Assembly: GCF_009707865.1 (NCBI RefSeq)
Contig: NZ_WMBA01000039.1
Location: 1 to 64,000, forward strand
Length of the DNA: 64,000 nt
Direction: 5' to 3'
Source of the DNA: Amycolatopsis pithecellobii
GTDB lineage: Bacteria; Actinomycetota; Actinomycetes; Mycobacteriales; Pseudonocardiaceae
Shown: in pieces, positions 18,786 to 28,212 of the stretch
Layout of the letters: each line of letters starts with the position of its first letter
How positions within the stretch are numbered: position 1 is the first letter of the stretch
The notes under the pieces: model-generated
The model's database searches: none
Seen by the model: the letters and a program-made list of their open reading frames with translations, nothing else
What the model was told of the DNA's origin: nothing
Position numbers and translations under genes: made by a program

Positions 18786-18841
18786 GGTCAGGCTCCTTTC
18801 GCATTTCCGGACCTGAGACGCCGGATGCGGTGAAAAGGGTC

Positions 18842-18853
18842 CCCCGTACGGGG
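18842..18853. promoter_or_regulatory. Palindrome in divergent promoter region
   Basis: A perfect 12-bp palindrome CCCCGTACGGGG lies in the 163-bp region between the divergent membrane-protein gene (start 18785) and the NlpC/P60 gene (start 18949). About 30 bp on, GTGATACG occurs twice with a 9-bp period (18883 and 18892). Both are candidate regulator sites; neither is assigned to a known factor. Confidence 0.4.
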
Positions 18854-18948
18854 AGATGTTGCGCGAGAGGGTGAAGTTCCTGGTGATACGTGTGATACGC
18901 CTGTGGCTCGAGTGTGGGGAGTTGTGTCCCGAGCCGGAGGGGGAACGC

Positions 18949-20283
18949 GTGCCGAACACGACGCGTCAGCGCTGGTCCAGCAGGGCGGCCGCCGGTGTCC
19001 TGGCCTTGGTCGCGGCCTTCGGCGTCGCCGGCACGGCGGCCGCGGTACCGCCCCCGCCGCCCAACCCCAGTGACAACGAGATCAACTCCAGCCGGGCGCA
19101 GGCCGACGCGAAAGCAGGCGAGGTCGGGCAGCTGACCAACCAGCTCGCCGAGGCCGAGTCCCGCCTCGCCGACTTGCAGGACCAGGTCGAGTTGAAGATG
19201 GAGCGGGCCAACAAGGCGCTGGTGGACCAGCAGGCCGCCGAGGACGCGGCCACCCAGGCACAGGCCGATGCCGCGGCCGCGCGCCGCGAGTCCGACGCCG
19301 CCGCCCAGCAGATCGAGGTCGCACGCCGGCAGCTCGACGGGTTCATCGCGGGCAGCTACCAGCAGGGCAGCACGATGGGCTCGATCTCGGCCTACCTCGG
19401 CTCGAACAGCCCGAAGGACCTGCTGGCCCGCGCGCAGCTGCTGTCCTCGGTCAGTGGGAGCCAGCTCAACGGGCTCGAGCTGATGGAGCAGGCGCAGACG
19501 GACAAGTCCAACAAGGACGCCGCCGCCCGCGCCGCCCTCGAGATCGCCCAGCAGAAGCAGGCCGCCGCCGAGGCCGCCAAGCACACCGCCGACGCCGCGC
19601 AGGCCGCCGCGGTGCAGGCCCAGCAGGGGCAGGCCGCACAGGCAGCGGCACTGGAGGCGAACAAGAACTCCGTCGAGCAGGAGCTTTACACCGCGCAGCA
19701 GCGCGTCGCGGGTCTGCAGGGGCAGCGCCAGCGGTACCAGGACTGGCTCGCGCAGAAACAGCGTGAGGACGAGGAGCGAGCACGCCAGGCCGCGCTCGCC
19801 GCGAGCAAGGGCAGTGCCGGCGGCGGAGGTGGCGGGGTCGTCCGGCCGGTCACCGGCGTTTCGGGATCGATCGTGGAGCGGGCCATCGCGCGGGCGATGG
19901 CGCAGCTGGGCATGCCGTACGCGTGGGGCGGAGGCAACGCCAGCGGCCCGACGCTCGGGATCCGGGACGGCGGGGTCGCCGACGCCTACGGGGACTACCG
20001 CAAGATCGGGTTCGACTGCTCGGGGCTGATGATCTACGCCTATGGCGGCGCTGTCTCGCTGCCGCATTACAGCGGCTACCAGTACACGGCCGGACGCCAG
20101 GTCCCGCTGTCCCAGATGCGCCGAGGTGATCTGCTCTTCTGGGGGCGCTGGGACATCCACCACGTGGCCCTGTACCTGGGCAACGGGATGATGATCGAGG
20201 CGCCGCAGTCCGGCATGGTGGTGCGGGTGACCCCGGTGCGCTACGGCGACATCCTGCCGTATGCGGTCCGCCTCGCCGGATAG
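18949..20283 (+). CDS. Secreted NlpC/P60 peptidoglycan endopeptidase (RipA-like)
   Basis: A 444-residue cell-wall hydrolase. The GTG start follows GGAGGGGG. A signal peptide (about 1-36, ending GTAAAVPPPPP) leads into a long alanine/glutamine-rich coiled coil (about 45-300). A Gly linker is followed by an NlpC/P60 domain (about 325-444) with catalytic Cys in FDCSGLMIYAY and His in DIHHVALYLG. It is expected to cut the stem peptide during cell separation, with the coiled coil as regulator. It sits where M. tuberculosis carries ripA/ripB next to moxR1, but here there is only one copy. Confidence 0.92.
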   Translation: MPNTTRQRWSSRAAAGVLALVAAFGVAGTAAAVPPPPPNPSDNEINSSRAQADAKAGEVGQLTNQLAEAESRLADLQDQVELKMERANKALVDQQAAEDAATQAQADAAAARRESDAAAQQIEVARRQLDGFIAGSYQQGSTMGSISAYLGSNSPKDLLARAQLLSSVSGSQLNGLELMEQAQTDKSNKDAAARAALEIAQQKQAAAEAAKHTADAAQAAAVQAQQGQAAQAAALEANKNSVEQELYTAQQRVAGLQGQRQRYQDWLAQKQREDEERARQAALAASKGSAGGGGGGVVRPVTGVSGSIVERAIARAMAQLGMPYAWGGGNASGPTLGIRDGGVADAYGDYRKIGFDCSGLMIYAYGGAVSLPHYSGYQYTAGRQVPLSQMRRGDLLFWGRWDIHHVALYLGNGMMIEAPQSGMVVRVTPVRYGDILPYAVRLAG

Positions 20284-20292
20284 CCTGGACCG
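20281..20292 (+). promoter_or_regulatory. -10 element for leaderless mobA transcript
   Basis: TAGCCT at 20281-20286 is followed by 6 nt and then the ATG of mobA. No Shine-Dalgarno sequence is present. This matches the known actinobacterial arrangement in which transcription starts at the start codon. The TAG of the hexamer is also the stop codon of the preceding gene. Confidence 0.6.
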
Positions 20293-20838
20293 ATGAGTTT
20301 CGCGGGCATCGTGCTCGCCGGAGGTGCCGCACGCCGACTGTCCGGTGTGGACAAACCGATGCTCGAGTTCGGCGGGAAACCGTTGCTGCGCCACGCGATC
20401 GACGCGCTCGCGGGCGCGGACCCGATCGTGGTCGCGGGGCCGAGGCGGCCCGGGGTGGATGGCGTGCGCTGGGTGCGGGAGGACCCGCCCGGCTCCGGAC
20501 CGGTGGCCGCGCTGGCGGCGGGGCTCGCGGTCGTGCCCGATCACGGGCCGGTGGCGGTGCTCGCCGGTGACCTCGTCGCGATCCGCCGGTCCACAGTGGA
20601 CAGACTGAGGGCGGCGCTGGGGAACGCCGGCGGCGCGGTCCTCGTCGACGCCGGTGGCCGCAGGCAGTGGCTCATCGGGGTGTGGCGGACGGCGGAACTG
20701 CGTGCGGTGCTACCCGCCGAGGCGTCGGATGTCCCGCTGTGGAAGGTGTTCGGCGCGCTCGACCCGGTGGAGGTGCCGGAGCTGCCGGGGGAGAGCGCGG
20801 ACATCGACACACCCGAAGATCGACTACGGCATTCGTGA
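20293..20838 (+). CDS. mobA: MobA, molybdenum cofactor guanylyltransferase
   Basis: A 181-residue nucleotidyltransferase that adds GMP to molybdopterin to make the MGD cofactor. The N-terminal signature is complete: [26 protein letters not shown], split by the usual Gly-rich loop and Lys. [11 protein letters not shown] replaces the more usual CDxP motif, with Asp kept. The gene is short but normal for actinobacterial MobA. No other molybdopterin genes are in the window, so it is an isolated copy between the cell-wall hydrolase and moxR. Confidence 0.87.
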   Translation: MSFAGIVLAGGAARRLSGVDKPMLEFGGKPLLRHAIDALAGADPIVVAGPRRPGVDGVRWVREDPPGSGPVAALAAGLAVVPDHGPVAVLAGDLVAIRRSTVDRLRAALGNAGGAVLVDAGGRRQWLIGVWRTAELRAVLPAEASDVPLWKVFGALDPVEVPELPGESADIDTPEDRLRHS

Positions 20839-20920
20839 AGCTCACAGCCCTCATACCGGCCGTGGAGTTGACTCGCGCTACGGTCGCACACGGAAAGCGA
20901 ACGTGATCGAGGAGGCAACC

Positions 20921-21988
20921 GTGACCGAGCCCGGCTACGCCGAACCCGCGGCCGGTGGGCAGGCCACGACCCCGGCCCGGGACGGCCAGTTGCTCGAACG
21001 CACCGTGTTCGAGGTCAAGCGGGTGATCGTCGGGCAGGACAGGCTGGTCGAGCGGCTGCTGGTGGGGTTGCTGGCCAAGGGGCACCTGCTGCTGGAAGGC
21101 GTCCCCGGCGTCGCCAAGACCCTTGCCGTGGAGACGGTTGCGCGCGTGGTCGGCGGCACGTTCTCGCGCGTGCAGTTCACGCCCGACCTCGTCCCGGCCG
21201 ACATTCTCGGCACCCGGATCTACCGGCAGGGCAGCGAGCGGTTCGACGTCGAGCTCGGTCCCGTGGTGGCGAACTTCGTGCTGGCCGACGAGATCAACCG
21301 GGCGCCGGCGAAGGTGCAGTCGGCGATGCTGGAGGTGATGGCCGAGCGGCACGTGTCGATCGGCGGCAAGACCTTCCCGATGCCGGACCCGTTCCTGGTG
21401 CTGGCCACCCAGAACCCGATCGAGAACGAGGGCGTGTACCCGCTGCCGGAGGCGCAGCGTGACCGGTTCCTGTTCAAGATCGTCGTCGACTACCCGACAG
21501 CCGAAGAGGAACGGGAGATCATCTACCGGATGGGCGTCACCCCGCCCGAACCGAACGAGGTGCTCAGCCCCGCCGAGCTGGTCCGGTTGCAGGGCGTGGC
21601 GTCGAAGGTGTTCGTGCACCACGCGCTGGTCGACTACGTGGTGCGGCTCGTGCTCACCACCCGCACGCCCGCCGACCACGGCCTGACCGATGTCGCGGGC
21701 TGGGTGTCCTATGGTGCGTCGCCGCGGGCGAGCCTCGGGATCATCGCCGCCGCGCGGGCGCTCGCGCTGGTCCGCGGCCGGGACTACGTGCTGCCGCAGG
21801 ATGTCGTCGACGTCGTGCCGGATGTGCTGCGGCACCGGCTGGTGCTGTCCTACGACGCGCTTGCCGACGGGGTACCGCTGGACCACATCGTCAACCGTGT
21901 CCTGCAGACCGTGCCGCTGCCGCAGGTCTCGGCCCGCCCCCAGGCCGGCCCCGGTGAACCGGCCCCCATGGGCGCCGCGGGCTACTAG
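20921..21988 (+). CDS. MoxR-family AAA+ ATPase
   Basis: A 355-residue AAA+ ATPase of the MoxR type. Walker A is LLEGVPGVAKT, Walker B region ADEINRAPAKVQSAMLEVM, and sensor 1 VLATQNPIENEGVYPLPEAQ. These ATPases act as chaperones that insert cofactors or assemble complexes with VWA-domain partners. The GTG at 20921 is chosen because GAGGAGG sits 6 nt upstream. It is the first gene of moxR-DUF58-VWA, all overlapping by 1-4 nt, equivalent to M. tuberculosis Rv1479-Rv1481. The client is unknown. Confidence 0.93.
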   Translation: MTEPGYAEPAAGGQATTPARDGQLLERTVFEVKRVIVGQDRLVERLLVGLLAKGHLLLEGVPGVAKTLAVETVARVVGGTFSRVQFTPDLVPADILGTRIYRQGSERFDVELGPVVANFVLADEINRAPAKVQSAMLEVMAERHVSIGGKTFPMPDPFLVLATQNPIENEGVYPLPEAQRDRFLFKIVVDYPTAEEEREIIYRMGVTPPEPNEVLSPAELVRLQGVASKVFVHHALVDYVVRLVLTTRTPADHGLTDVAGWVSYGASPRASLGIIAAARALALVRGRDYVLPQDVVDVVPDVLRHRLVLSYDALADGVPLDHIVNRVLQTVPLPQVSARPQAGPGEPAPMGAAGY

Positions 21989-22926
21989 TGGCGGACCAGG
22001 AGAACAGGCCTGCGTGGGCGCCGCCGGTTCTGCGGGGTGACCGGCTCGAAGCGGGGCTGCGGATGCTGGAGCTGGAGGTTCGGCGCCGGCTCGACGGGCT
22101 GTTGCAGGGCAACCATCTCGGGCTGGTGCCCGGCCCCGGGTCCGAGCCGGGGGAGGCGCGGCCGTACCAGCCGGGGGACGACGTCCGCCGGATGGACTGG
22201 GCCGTCACCGCGCGCACCACGGTGCCGCACATCCGGGAAACGATCGCCGACCGCGAACTCGAGACGTGGGTGGCCGCGGACCTGTCGGCAAGCCTCGACT
22301 TCGGGACCGCGCTGTGCGAGAAGCGGGACCTGGCGCTGTGCGCCGTCGCCGCGATCGCGTATCTGACCGGGGGTGGCGGAAACCGGCTCGGCGCGGTGTT
22401 GTCCAACGGCGCGGAGACGGTCCGGGTACCGGCTCGCGGCGGCCGGGCGCACGCCCGCGGCCTGCTGCGCACGTTCGCCCAGTTGCCGCGGGCGGCGGAA
22501 GGCACCCGTGGTGATCTCGGGGCGCTCATCGAGCAGTTGCGCCGCCCGCCGCGGCGGCGCGGGCTGGCCGTCGTGGTGTCGGATTTCCTGGGCGGGCTGG
22601 ACTGGCAGCGTCCGCTGCGGGGGTTGTCGGGGCGCCATGAGCTGATCGCGGTCGAGGTGATCGACCCGCGGGACGTGGATCTGCCGGAGGTGGGCACGAT
22701 CGTGCTGGCCGACCCGGAGACGGGGCGGCAACGGGAGGTGCGCGCGACGGCGTTGCTGCGGCGTGAGTTCGCCGCGGCTGCACAAGCGCACCGGGACCAG
22801 GTGGCGCGGGCACTGCGGCAGGCCGGTGCCGCGCATCTGGTGCTGCGCACCGATTCCGACTGGATCGCCGACACCGTCCGGTTCGTGGTGGCCCGCAAGC
22901 GACGGTGGTCGGGGGGCGCCGCGTGA
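21988..22926 (+). CDS. DUF58 domain protein, MoxR partner
   Basis: A 312-residue soluble protein. It shows the DUF58 signature region RPYQPGDDVRRMDWAVTARTT and a degenerate VWA-like fold after it (VAADLSASLDFGT, and ADP-type strands later). DUF58 proteins always pair with MoxR ATPases. The GTG start uses the last base of the moxR stop codon (TAGTGG), and the end overlaps the next gene by 4 nt, so it is translationally coupled on both sides. Confidence 0.9.
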   Translation: MADQENRPAWAPPVLRGDRLEAGLRMLELEVRRRLDGLLQGNHLGLVPGPGSEPGEARPYQPGDDVRRMDWAVTARTTVPHIRETIADRELETWVAADLSASLDFGTALCEKRDLALCAVAAIAYLTGGGGNRLGAVLSNGAETVRVPARGGRAHARGLLRTFAQLPRAAEGTRGDLGALIEQLRRPPRRRGLAVVVSDFLGGLDWQRPLRGLSGRHELIAVEVIDPRDVDLPEVGTIVLADPETGRQREVRATALLRREFAAAAQAHRDQVARALRQAGAAHLVLRTDSDWIADTVRFVVARKRRWSGGAA

Positions 22927-23903
22927 GCATCGGCGGGTTCAGTGCGCCGTGGTGGTTCCTGCTGCTGATCGTGGTCGCCGCGGTCGTGGTGGGTTATGTA
23001 CTGGCGCTGCGCGCGCGGCGCCGGCGCATGATGCGGTTTTCCAACCTGGAATTGCTGGACCGGGTCGCGCCCCGGTCGCAGGGCTGGCCGCGGCATGTGC
23101 CAGCGGTACTGCTGATCGTGTCAATGCTGCTGTTGACGGTCGCGCTGGCCGGCCCGACCGCCGAGCAGAAGGTGCCGCGGAACCGGGCGACCGTGATGCT
23201 GGTGATCGACGTTTCGTTGTCGATGGAGGCGACCGACGTCAAGCCGACGCGCATCCAGGCGGCGCAGGACGCGGCGACACAGTTCGCAAAGGGGCTGACG
23301 CCGGGCATCAACCTGGGGCTGGTGTCGTTCGCGGGCACCGCGACGGTGCTGGTGGCGCCGACCACGGAGCGGCGAAGTGTGGTCAACGCGATCGCGAACC
23401 TGAAACTGGCGCAGTCCACGGCGACCGGTGAGGGGATTTACGCCGCGCTGCAAGCGGTTTCGGGTTTCTCGGCCGTCGTCGGCGGCGCGGATGGGCCGCC
23501 GCCCGCACGCGTGGTGCTGATGAGCGACGGGAAGCAGACGGTGCCCGAGGACCTCTACGCCCCGCGCGGTGCGTTCACCGCGGCGGAGGAGGCGAAGAAG
23601 GAACAGGTCCCGATCTCGGCGATTTCGTTCGGTACCAACCACGGCACGGTCACCATCGACGGCCGCGAGGTTCCGGTGGACGTGGATGACGGGTCGCTGC
23701 AGGAGGTCGCCCGCCTGTCCGGCGGGGAGTTCTACCAGGCGGGTTCGGCCGAACAACTCAAGGCGGTCTATGCGGACCTCGGTGAGCAGATCGGTTACGA
23801 GACAAAGGAAGCGGACGCGAGCAGACCGTGGGTGGTGCTGGGCACCCTGGCGCTGATCGCGGGGGCGGGCAGCGCGCTGTTCCTCGGGCAGCGGTTACCT
23901 TAA
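22923..23903 (+). CDS. Membrane-anchored VWA-domain protein (BatA-like)
   Basis: A 326-residue protein with two N-terminal transmembrane helices (about 7-27 and 58-76) and one at the C-terminus (about 300-318). A von Willebrand factor A domain lies between them, at about 88-285. The metal-ion-dependent adhesion motif is visible as LVIDVSLSMEATD (DxSxS) with a later VLMSDGKQT. It completes the moxR-DUF58-VWA operon, homologous to Rv1481, whose Mycobacterium relatives affect cell envelope integrity. Its stop overlaps by 4 nt with the convergent trmL. Confidence 0.92.
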   Translation: MSIGGFSAPWWFLLLIVVAAVVVGYVLALRARRRRMMRFSNLELLDRVAPRSQGWPRHVPAVLLIVSMLLLTVALAGPTAEQKVPRNRATVMLVIDVSLSMEATDVKPTRIQAAQDAATQFAKGLTPGINLGLVSFAGTATVLVAPTTERRSVVNAIANLKLAQSTATGEGIYAALQAVSGFSAVVGGADGPPPARVVLMSDGKQTVPEDLYAPRGAFTAAEEAKKEQVPISAISFGTNHGTVTIDGREVPVDVDDGSLQEVARLSGGEFYQAGSAEQLKAVYADLGEQIGYETKEADASRPWVVLGTLALIAGAGSALFLGQRLP

Positions 23904-24376
23904 GCTCCGAACCGGAAATCGTGCTGGCGCCAGGCTTCGTAGATCGCGATCGATGCCGTGTTGGCCAAGTTCAGCGAGCGGGACCCGGGCCGCATGGGCA
24001 GCCGCACCCGGTCGGTGATCTCCGGCGCCGCGAGCACGTCGTCCGGTAGGCCGGCCGACTCGGGCCCGAACATCAGCACGTCGCCCGCCTGGTACGCGAC
24101 ATCGGTGTACCGATGCTCGGCGCGGGCGGTGAATGCATACACGTTGGCGGGCAACAATGCGGCCCATGCGGCGCCGAGATCCGGATGCACCCGGACATGG
24201 GCAAGATCGTGGTAGTCCAGCCCGGCGCGCTTGAGTTGCTTGTCCTCGAAGGCGAACCCGAGCGGCTCGACGAGATGCAACTCGACCCCGGTATTCGCCG
24301 ACAGCCGGATGGCATTGCCGGTATTGGGCGGAATCTCGGGCCGGTAGAAGAGGATGCGGAACACCCTGAGGATCAT
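23900..24376 (-). CDS. trmL: TrmL, tRNA (cytidine/uridine-34 2'-O)-methyltransferase
   Basis: A 158-residue SPOUT methyltransferase that modifies the wobble base of tRNA-Leu. The start ATG at 24376 (MILRVFRILFYRPEIPPNTG) matches the family N-terminus; the frame stays open upstream, but the added residues are not family-like. SPOUT knot motifs are ALDYHDL-like in the middle, then LMFGPESAGLP and RLPMRPGSRSLNLANTASI. It is convergent with the moxR operon and overlaps it by 4 nt. Confidence 0.9.
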   Translation of the reverse strand: MILRVFRILFYRPEIPPNTGNAIRLSANTGVELHLVEPLGFAFEDKQLKRAGLDYHDLAHVRVHPDLGAAWAALLPANVYAFTARAEHRYTDVAYQAGDVLMFGPESAGLPDDVLAAPEITDRVRLPMRPGSRSLNLANTASIAIYEAWRQHDFRFGA

Positions 24377-24597
24377 TGTCCCTCCGCGCGGAGGAGGCGC
24401 CGCCGGGCGGCTGTTCGTGTGGTGGGCAGGGGGCCAGAGCGCACGACGAAAACCGCCGGAAAGAATGCCTCGCCGGCGGGATGCAGGAGCCGGCGTTCTG
24501 TGACGGTGGTCCCTTACCCGGGGGTAGTGGTGGCGGGTGCGTGCCTCGGGCGGTGCGGCGGATAACCTCACCTCGGCACAGCCGGGTAACGAGATGA

Positions 24598-25311
<714 letters not shown>

Positions 25312-25347
25312 GGCACCGCAGTTTTCCCACCGTAGAAAGGACTGGAA

Positions 25348-26115
25348 TTGCCCGGACTGCTCGAAGGTAAGCGGCTGCTGATCACCGGTGTCATCACCGA
25401 CGCCTCGATCGCGTTCCACGCCGCCAAAGCGGCCCAGGAACAGGGCGCGCAGGTGGTGCTGACCGGCTTCGGCCGGCTCTCGCTCGTCGAGCGCATCGCC
25501 AAGCGGCTGCCCGAGCCCGCCCCGGTGATCGAGCTCGACGTGCAGAACCAGGAGCACCTGGACACGCTCGCCGACCGCGTGCGCGAGCATGTCGACGGGC
25601 TCGACGGGGTGTTGCACGCGATCGCGTTCGCGCCGCAGACCTGCCTCGGAGCGCCGTTCCTGGACGCGCCGAAGGAAGATGTGTCGGTCGCGGTCGAGGT
25701 GTCGGCGTTCTCGTTCAAGTCGCTCGCGACCGCGGTGCTGCCGCTGCTGTCGCGTGGCTCGTCGATCGTCGGGCTGGACTTCGACGCGCGCGTGGCCTGG
25801 CCCGCCTACAACTGGATGGGTGTCGCGAAGGCGGCGCTGGAGTCGGTGAACCGTTACCTGGCAAGGGAACTCGGCCCGCTGGGGATCCGCGTCAACCTGG
25901 TGTCCGCGGGCCCGGTGAAGACGATGGCCGCGAAGTCGATCCCCGGGTTCGGCGAGCTCGAAGGCGGCTGGGGCGACCGCGCGCCGCTCGGCTGGGCCGC
26001 GGAAGACCCGACGGCGGTCGCGAAGTCGATCTGCGCCGTGCTCTCGGATTGGCTGCCCGCCACCACCGGTTCGATGATCTGGGTCGACGGCGGAGTGCAC
26101 GCCCTCGGAATCTGA
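25348..26115 (+). CDS. inhA: InhA/FabI, enoyl-ACP reductase (NADH)
   Basis: A 255-residue enoyl-ACP reductase of the FASII cycle, the isoniazid target family. [18 protein letters not shown] is the characteristic cofactor-binding start, and [19 protein letters not shown] carries the catalytic Tyr and Lys. I place the start at TTG 25348, with AGAAAGGA 8 nt upstream and the expected N-terminus [11 protein letters not shown]. Amycolatopsis-type organisms lack mycolic acids, so here it would serve ordinary fatty-acid synthesis (inference). Confidence 0.94.
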   Translation: MPGLLEGKRLLITGVITDASIAFHAAKAAQEQGAQVVLTGFGRLSLVERIAKRLPEPAPVIELDVQNQEHLDTLADRVREHVDGLDGVLHAIAFAPQTCLGAPFLDAPKEDVSVAVEVSAFSFKSLATAVLPLLSRGSSIVGLDFDARVAWPAYNWMGVAKAALESVNRYLARELGPLGIRVNLVSAGPVKTMAAKSIPGFGELEGGWGDRAPLGWAAEDPTAVAKSICAVLSDWLPATTGSMIWVDGGVHALGI

Positions 26116-26208
26116 CCGGTCACGCGCAGCGTGTCCGTTGAGGGTGCGGTGGGGGAGTGGTCGGCGATAGGCAGGCTGGGCACGCGTGGGCGTGGTCACG
26201 CGAGCAGG

Positions 26209-27240
26209 ATGGGTGCCGTGAGTTACGACGCATTGCTGTGGTTGTCCTTCGGCGGTCCCGAGGGGCCGGACGAGGTCATGCCGTTCCTGGAGAACGTGAC
26301 GCGCGGCCGTGGGGTGCCGCCGCAGCGGCTGGCCGAGGTCGCCGAGCACTACCAGCATTTCGGTGGGGTGTCGCCGATCAACCGGCTCAACCGCGAGGCC
26401 ATCGCCGCGGTGGAGAAGGAACTCGCGGCCCACGGCATCGACCTGCCCGTGTATTTCGGCAACCGGAACTGGCGGCCGATGGCGGAGGACACCGTCGCGC
26501 GGATGGCCGCCGACGGGGTCCGCCGGGCACTGGTGTTCCCGACGAGCGCGTACGGCGGCTACTCGGCGTGCCGCCAGTACGACGAGGACATCGAACGCGC
26601 CCGCGCCGCGGTCGGGGACAACGCGCCGGAACTGACCAAACTGCGGCAGTTCTTCGACCACCCGCTGTTCGTGTCCTCCTTCGCCGACGCGGTGCGCGCC
26701 GCCCACCAGGGCCTCGACGGCGCCCGCACCGTGTTCACCGCGCACTCGGTGCCCGACAGCGCGGACAAGGCGGCCGGCCCGCCGGAAGAGGGCGGGCGCC
26801 GCTACTCACGGCAGATCGCGGAGGCGGCGCGCCTGGTCGCGGCCGAGGCGGGGATCGCCGAGTACGACGTGGTGTGGCAGTCCCGGTCCGGGCCGCCGCG
26901 GATTCCCTGGCTGGAGCCCGACATCGTGGACCACATCGGCACGCTGCACGCCCGCGGCGTGAAATCCGTCGTGGTCTGCCCGGTCGGGTTCGTGTCCGAT
27001 CATCTCGAGGTGGTCTGGGATCTGGACAACGAGGCCGCCGAGCGCGCCGCCCGGCTGGGCATGGGTTTTGCCCGCGCAGCCACACCCAACGCCGATCCCC
27101 GGTTCGCGGAACTCGTGGTCGAGCTGGTGCGTGAGCATCTCGCGGACGCGCCGGTGCGGAAGCTGTCCGGTTTCCCGGCGGCGGGCTGCACCGTCGACGG
27201 CGCGCCCTGCGCTATTGGATGTTGCCGGCCTGCTCGCTGA
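26209..27240 (+). CDS. hemH: Coproporphyrin/protoporphyrin ferrochelatase
   Basis: A 343-residue enzyme inserting Fe2+ in the last steps of heme synthesis; actinobacterial members use coproporphyrin III (CpfC). [21 protein letters not shown] at the N-terminus and the His in FTAHSVP are diagnostic. The C-terminal tail [13 protein letters not shown] carries the Cys ligands of the actinobacterial [2Fe-2S] cluster. Start choice is between ATG 26209 and GTG 26218 (MSYDALLWL); both are in frame. Its last 29 nt overlap the convergent gene at 27212. Confidence 0.93.
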   Translation: MGAVSYDALLWLSFGGPEGPDEVMPFLENVTRGRGVPPQRLAEVAEHYQHFGGVSPINRLNREAIAAVEKELAAHGIDLPVYFGNRNWRPMAEDTVARMAADGVRRALVFPTSAYGGYSACRQYDEDIERARAAVGDNAPELTKLRQFFDHPLFVSSFADAVRAAHQGLDGARTVFTAHSVPDSADKAAGPPEEGGRRYSRQIAEAARLVAAEAGIAEYDVVWQSRSGPPRIPWLEPDIVDHIGTLHARGVKSVVVCPVGFVSDHLEVVWDLDNEAAERAARLGMGFARAATPNADPRFAELVVELVREHLADAPVRKLSGFPAAGCTVDGAPCAIGCCRPAR

Positions 27241-28009
27241 ACAGGCGCACCGCCTCGTTCACCGCCGCGTAGCGCGCGAGCCGCACCGCGTTTCCCAAGG
27301 GGCGCAAGGCATCCGCGCGCAACATGGCAGCCGAGGCGGACAGCGCGCCGCCGGGTTCGTCGATTTCCGCGACGGCGAGAATCGCGCCGACCTCCTCGGC
27401 CCGTTGCAGTACCCGCAGTGCCCGGCCGGGCATTCCGGCCGGCCATTGCGGGCGCGGCCGGGCCCGCAGCCACGCCGAAAGCTCAGCCCGCACCCCGGGC
27501 CGGTCCTTGGCCACGTCGAGCGCCTGCAACGCGCCGGCCGAGTCGCGGATCGCGTCGGTCAGGCCGTGTTCGGCGTCGGCCAATCCCACGTACTCGGGCG
27601 CCACTGAAGTGTCCACTTTGTACGCCGACCACCGCACGAGGCCCTCGGCGATCATCTGCGGCACGAGCCCGAAACCCAGTGACGGCAACAGCATCGCCTC
27701 GCCCGCACGGACCGCGGCGTCGGTGAACGCACCGCCACCGCCGAGCCCGCGGACATCGCCGGGCACCGGCAGCACCAGCCGCGTCTCCCCGGCGCCCCGC
27801 GAGCGCAACGCCGCCAGCAGCTGCACCGGCGTCGCCGGGAAGTCACCGGTCAGTGGAAGGTCGAGACCGACGGCGGCTTCGGCTTCGGCGGCGACCACCT
27901 CATGGGCCTCGCCCCAGGCGAGCAGGGCGTCGAGCACGTCGTCCGAGGCGGCCGCACCGGACAGCCATGCCGATGTCCACACACTGAGAGTCGCACTGGG
28001 GCAGCACAC
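27212..28009 (-). CDS. Conserved actinobacterial hypothetical protein (Rv1486c-like)
   Basis: A 265-residue soluble protein, Ala/Leu-rich, without membrane segments or a known motif. Position and size match M. tuberculosis Rv1486c, which also sits convergent to hemZ. The central part ([18 protein letters not shown]...) is typical of this family. The GTG at 28009 gives [12 protein letters not shown]; a start at the internal GTG before WTSAWL is possible. Function is unknown. It is divergent from the AAA-ATPase gene at 28213, across a repeat-rich promoter region. Confidence 0.75.
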   Translation of the reverse strand: MCCPSATLSVWTSAWLSGAAASDDVLDALLAWGEAHEVVAAEAEAAVGLDLPLTGDFPATPVQLLAALRSRGAGETRLVLPVPGDVRGLGGGGAFTDAAVRAGEAMLLPSLGFGLVPQMIAEGLVRWSAYKVDTSVAPEYVGLADAEHGLTDAIRDSAGALQALDVAKDRPGVRAELSAWLRARPRPQWPAGMPGRALRVLQRAEEVGAILAVAEIDEPGGALSASAAMLRADALRPLGNAVRLARYAAVNEAVRLFSEQAGNIQ

Positions 28010-28055
28010 GGCGATCGATCTTACGGGCAGGTGGCGGGGCCATCAGTCGCACGTT

Positions 28056-28136
28056 GCTTCAATCGCTGCACGGCTGTCACCTGCACCTGTAAACGTCGGG
28101 GCGAACGGTTACAGGTCGCTTCAATCGCTGCACGGC
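28056..28136. repeat. 19-bp direct repeats flanking an inverted repeat in a divergent promoter region
   Basis: GCTTCAATCGCTGCACGGC occurs perfectly at 28056-28074 and 28118-28136. Between them is an inverted repeat ACCTGTAAACG (28085-28095) / CGGTTACAGGT (28106-28116), perfect over the outer 8 bp. The whole lies in the 203-bp gap between divergent genes at 28009 (minus) and 28213 (plus). It looks like a compound operator, but the binding factor is unknown. Confidence 0.7.
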
Positions 28137-28199
28137 GATCCAGAGTACCCGTGCCGCCTGCTGGAGTGGCTCCACGTCGACGATCCGGAGATCCGCCGC

Positions 28200-28212
28200 T
28201 AACTTCGTAGAG
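28200..28212 (+). promoter_or_regulatory. -10 element for leaderless AAA-ATPase transcript
   Basis: TAACTT at 28200-28205 is followed by 7 nt and then the GTG start at 28213. No convincing Shine-Dalgarno sequence precedes the GTG. Confidence 0.45.

Noticed and set aside
18337-20544. 5' extension of the 437-residue membrane protein frame across the NlpC/P60 gene
   Set aside because: The real start is the ATG at 18336 coupled to the upstream gene; the extension is antisense to well-supported genes.
28056-28136. CRISPR array
   Set aside because: Only two copies of a 19-bp repeat, the interval contains an inverted repeat rather than a free spacer, and no cas genes are present.
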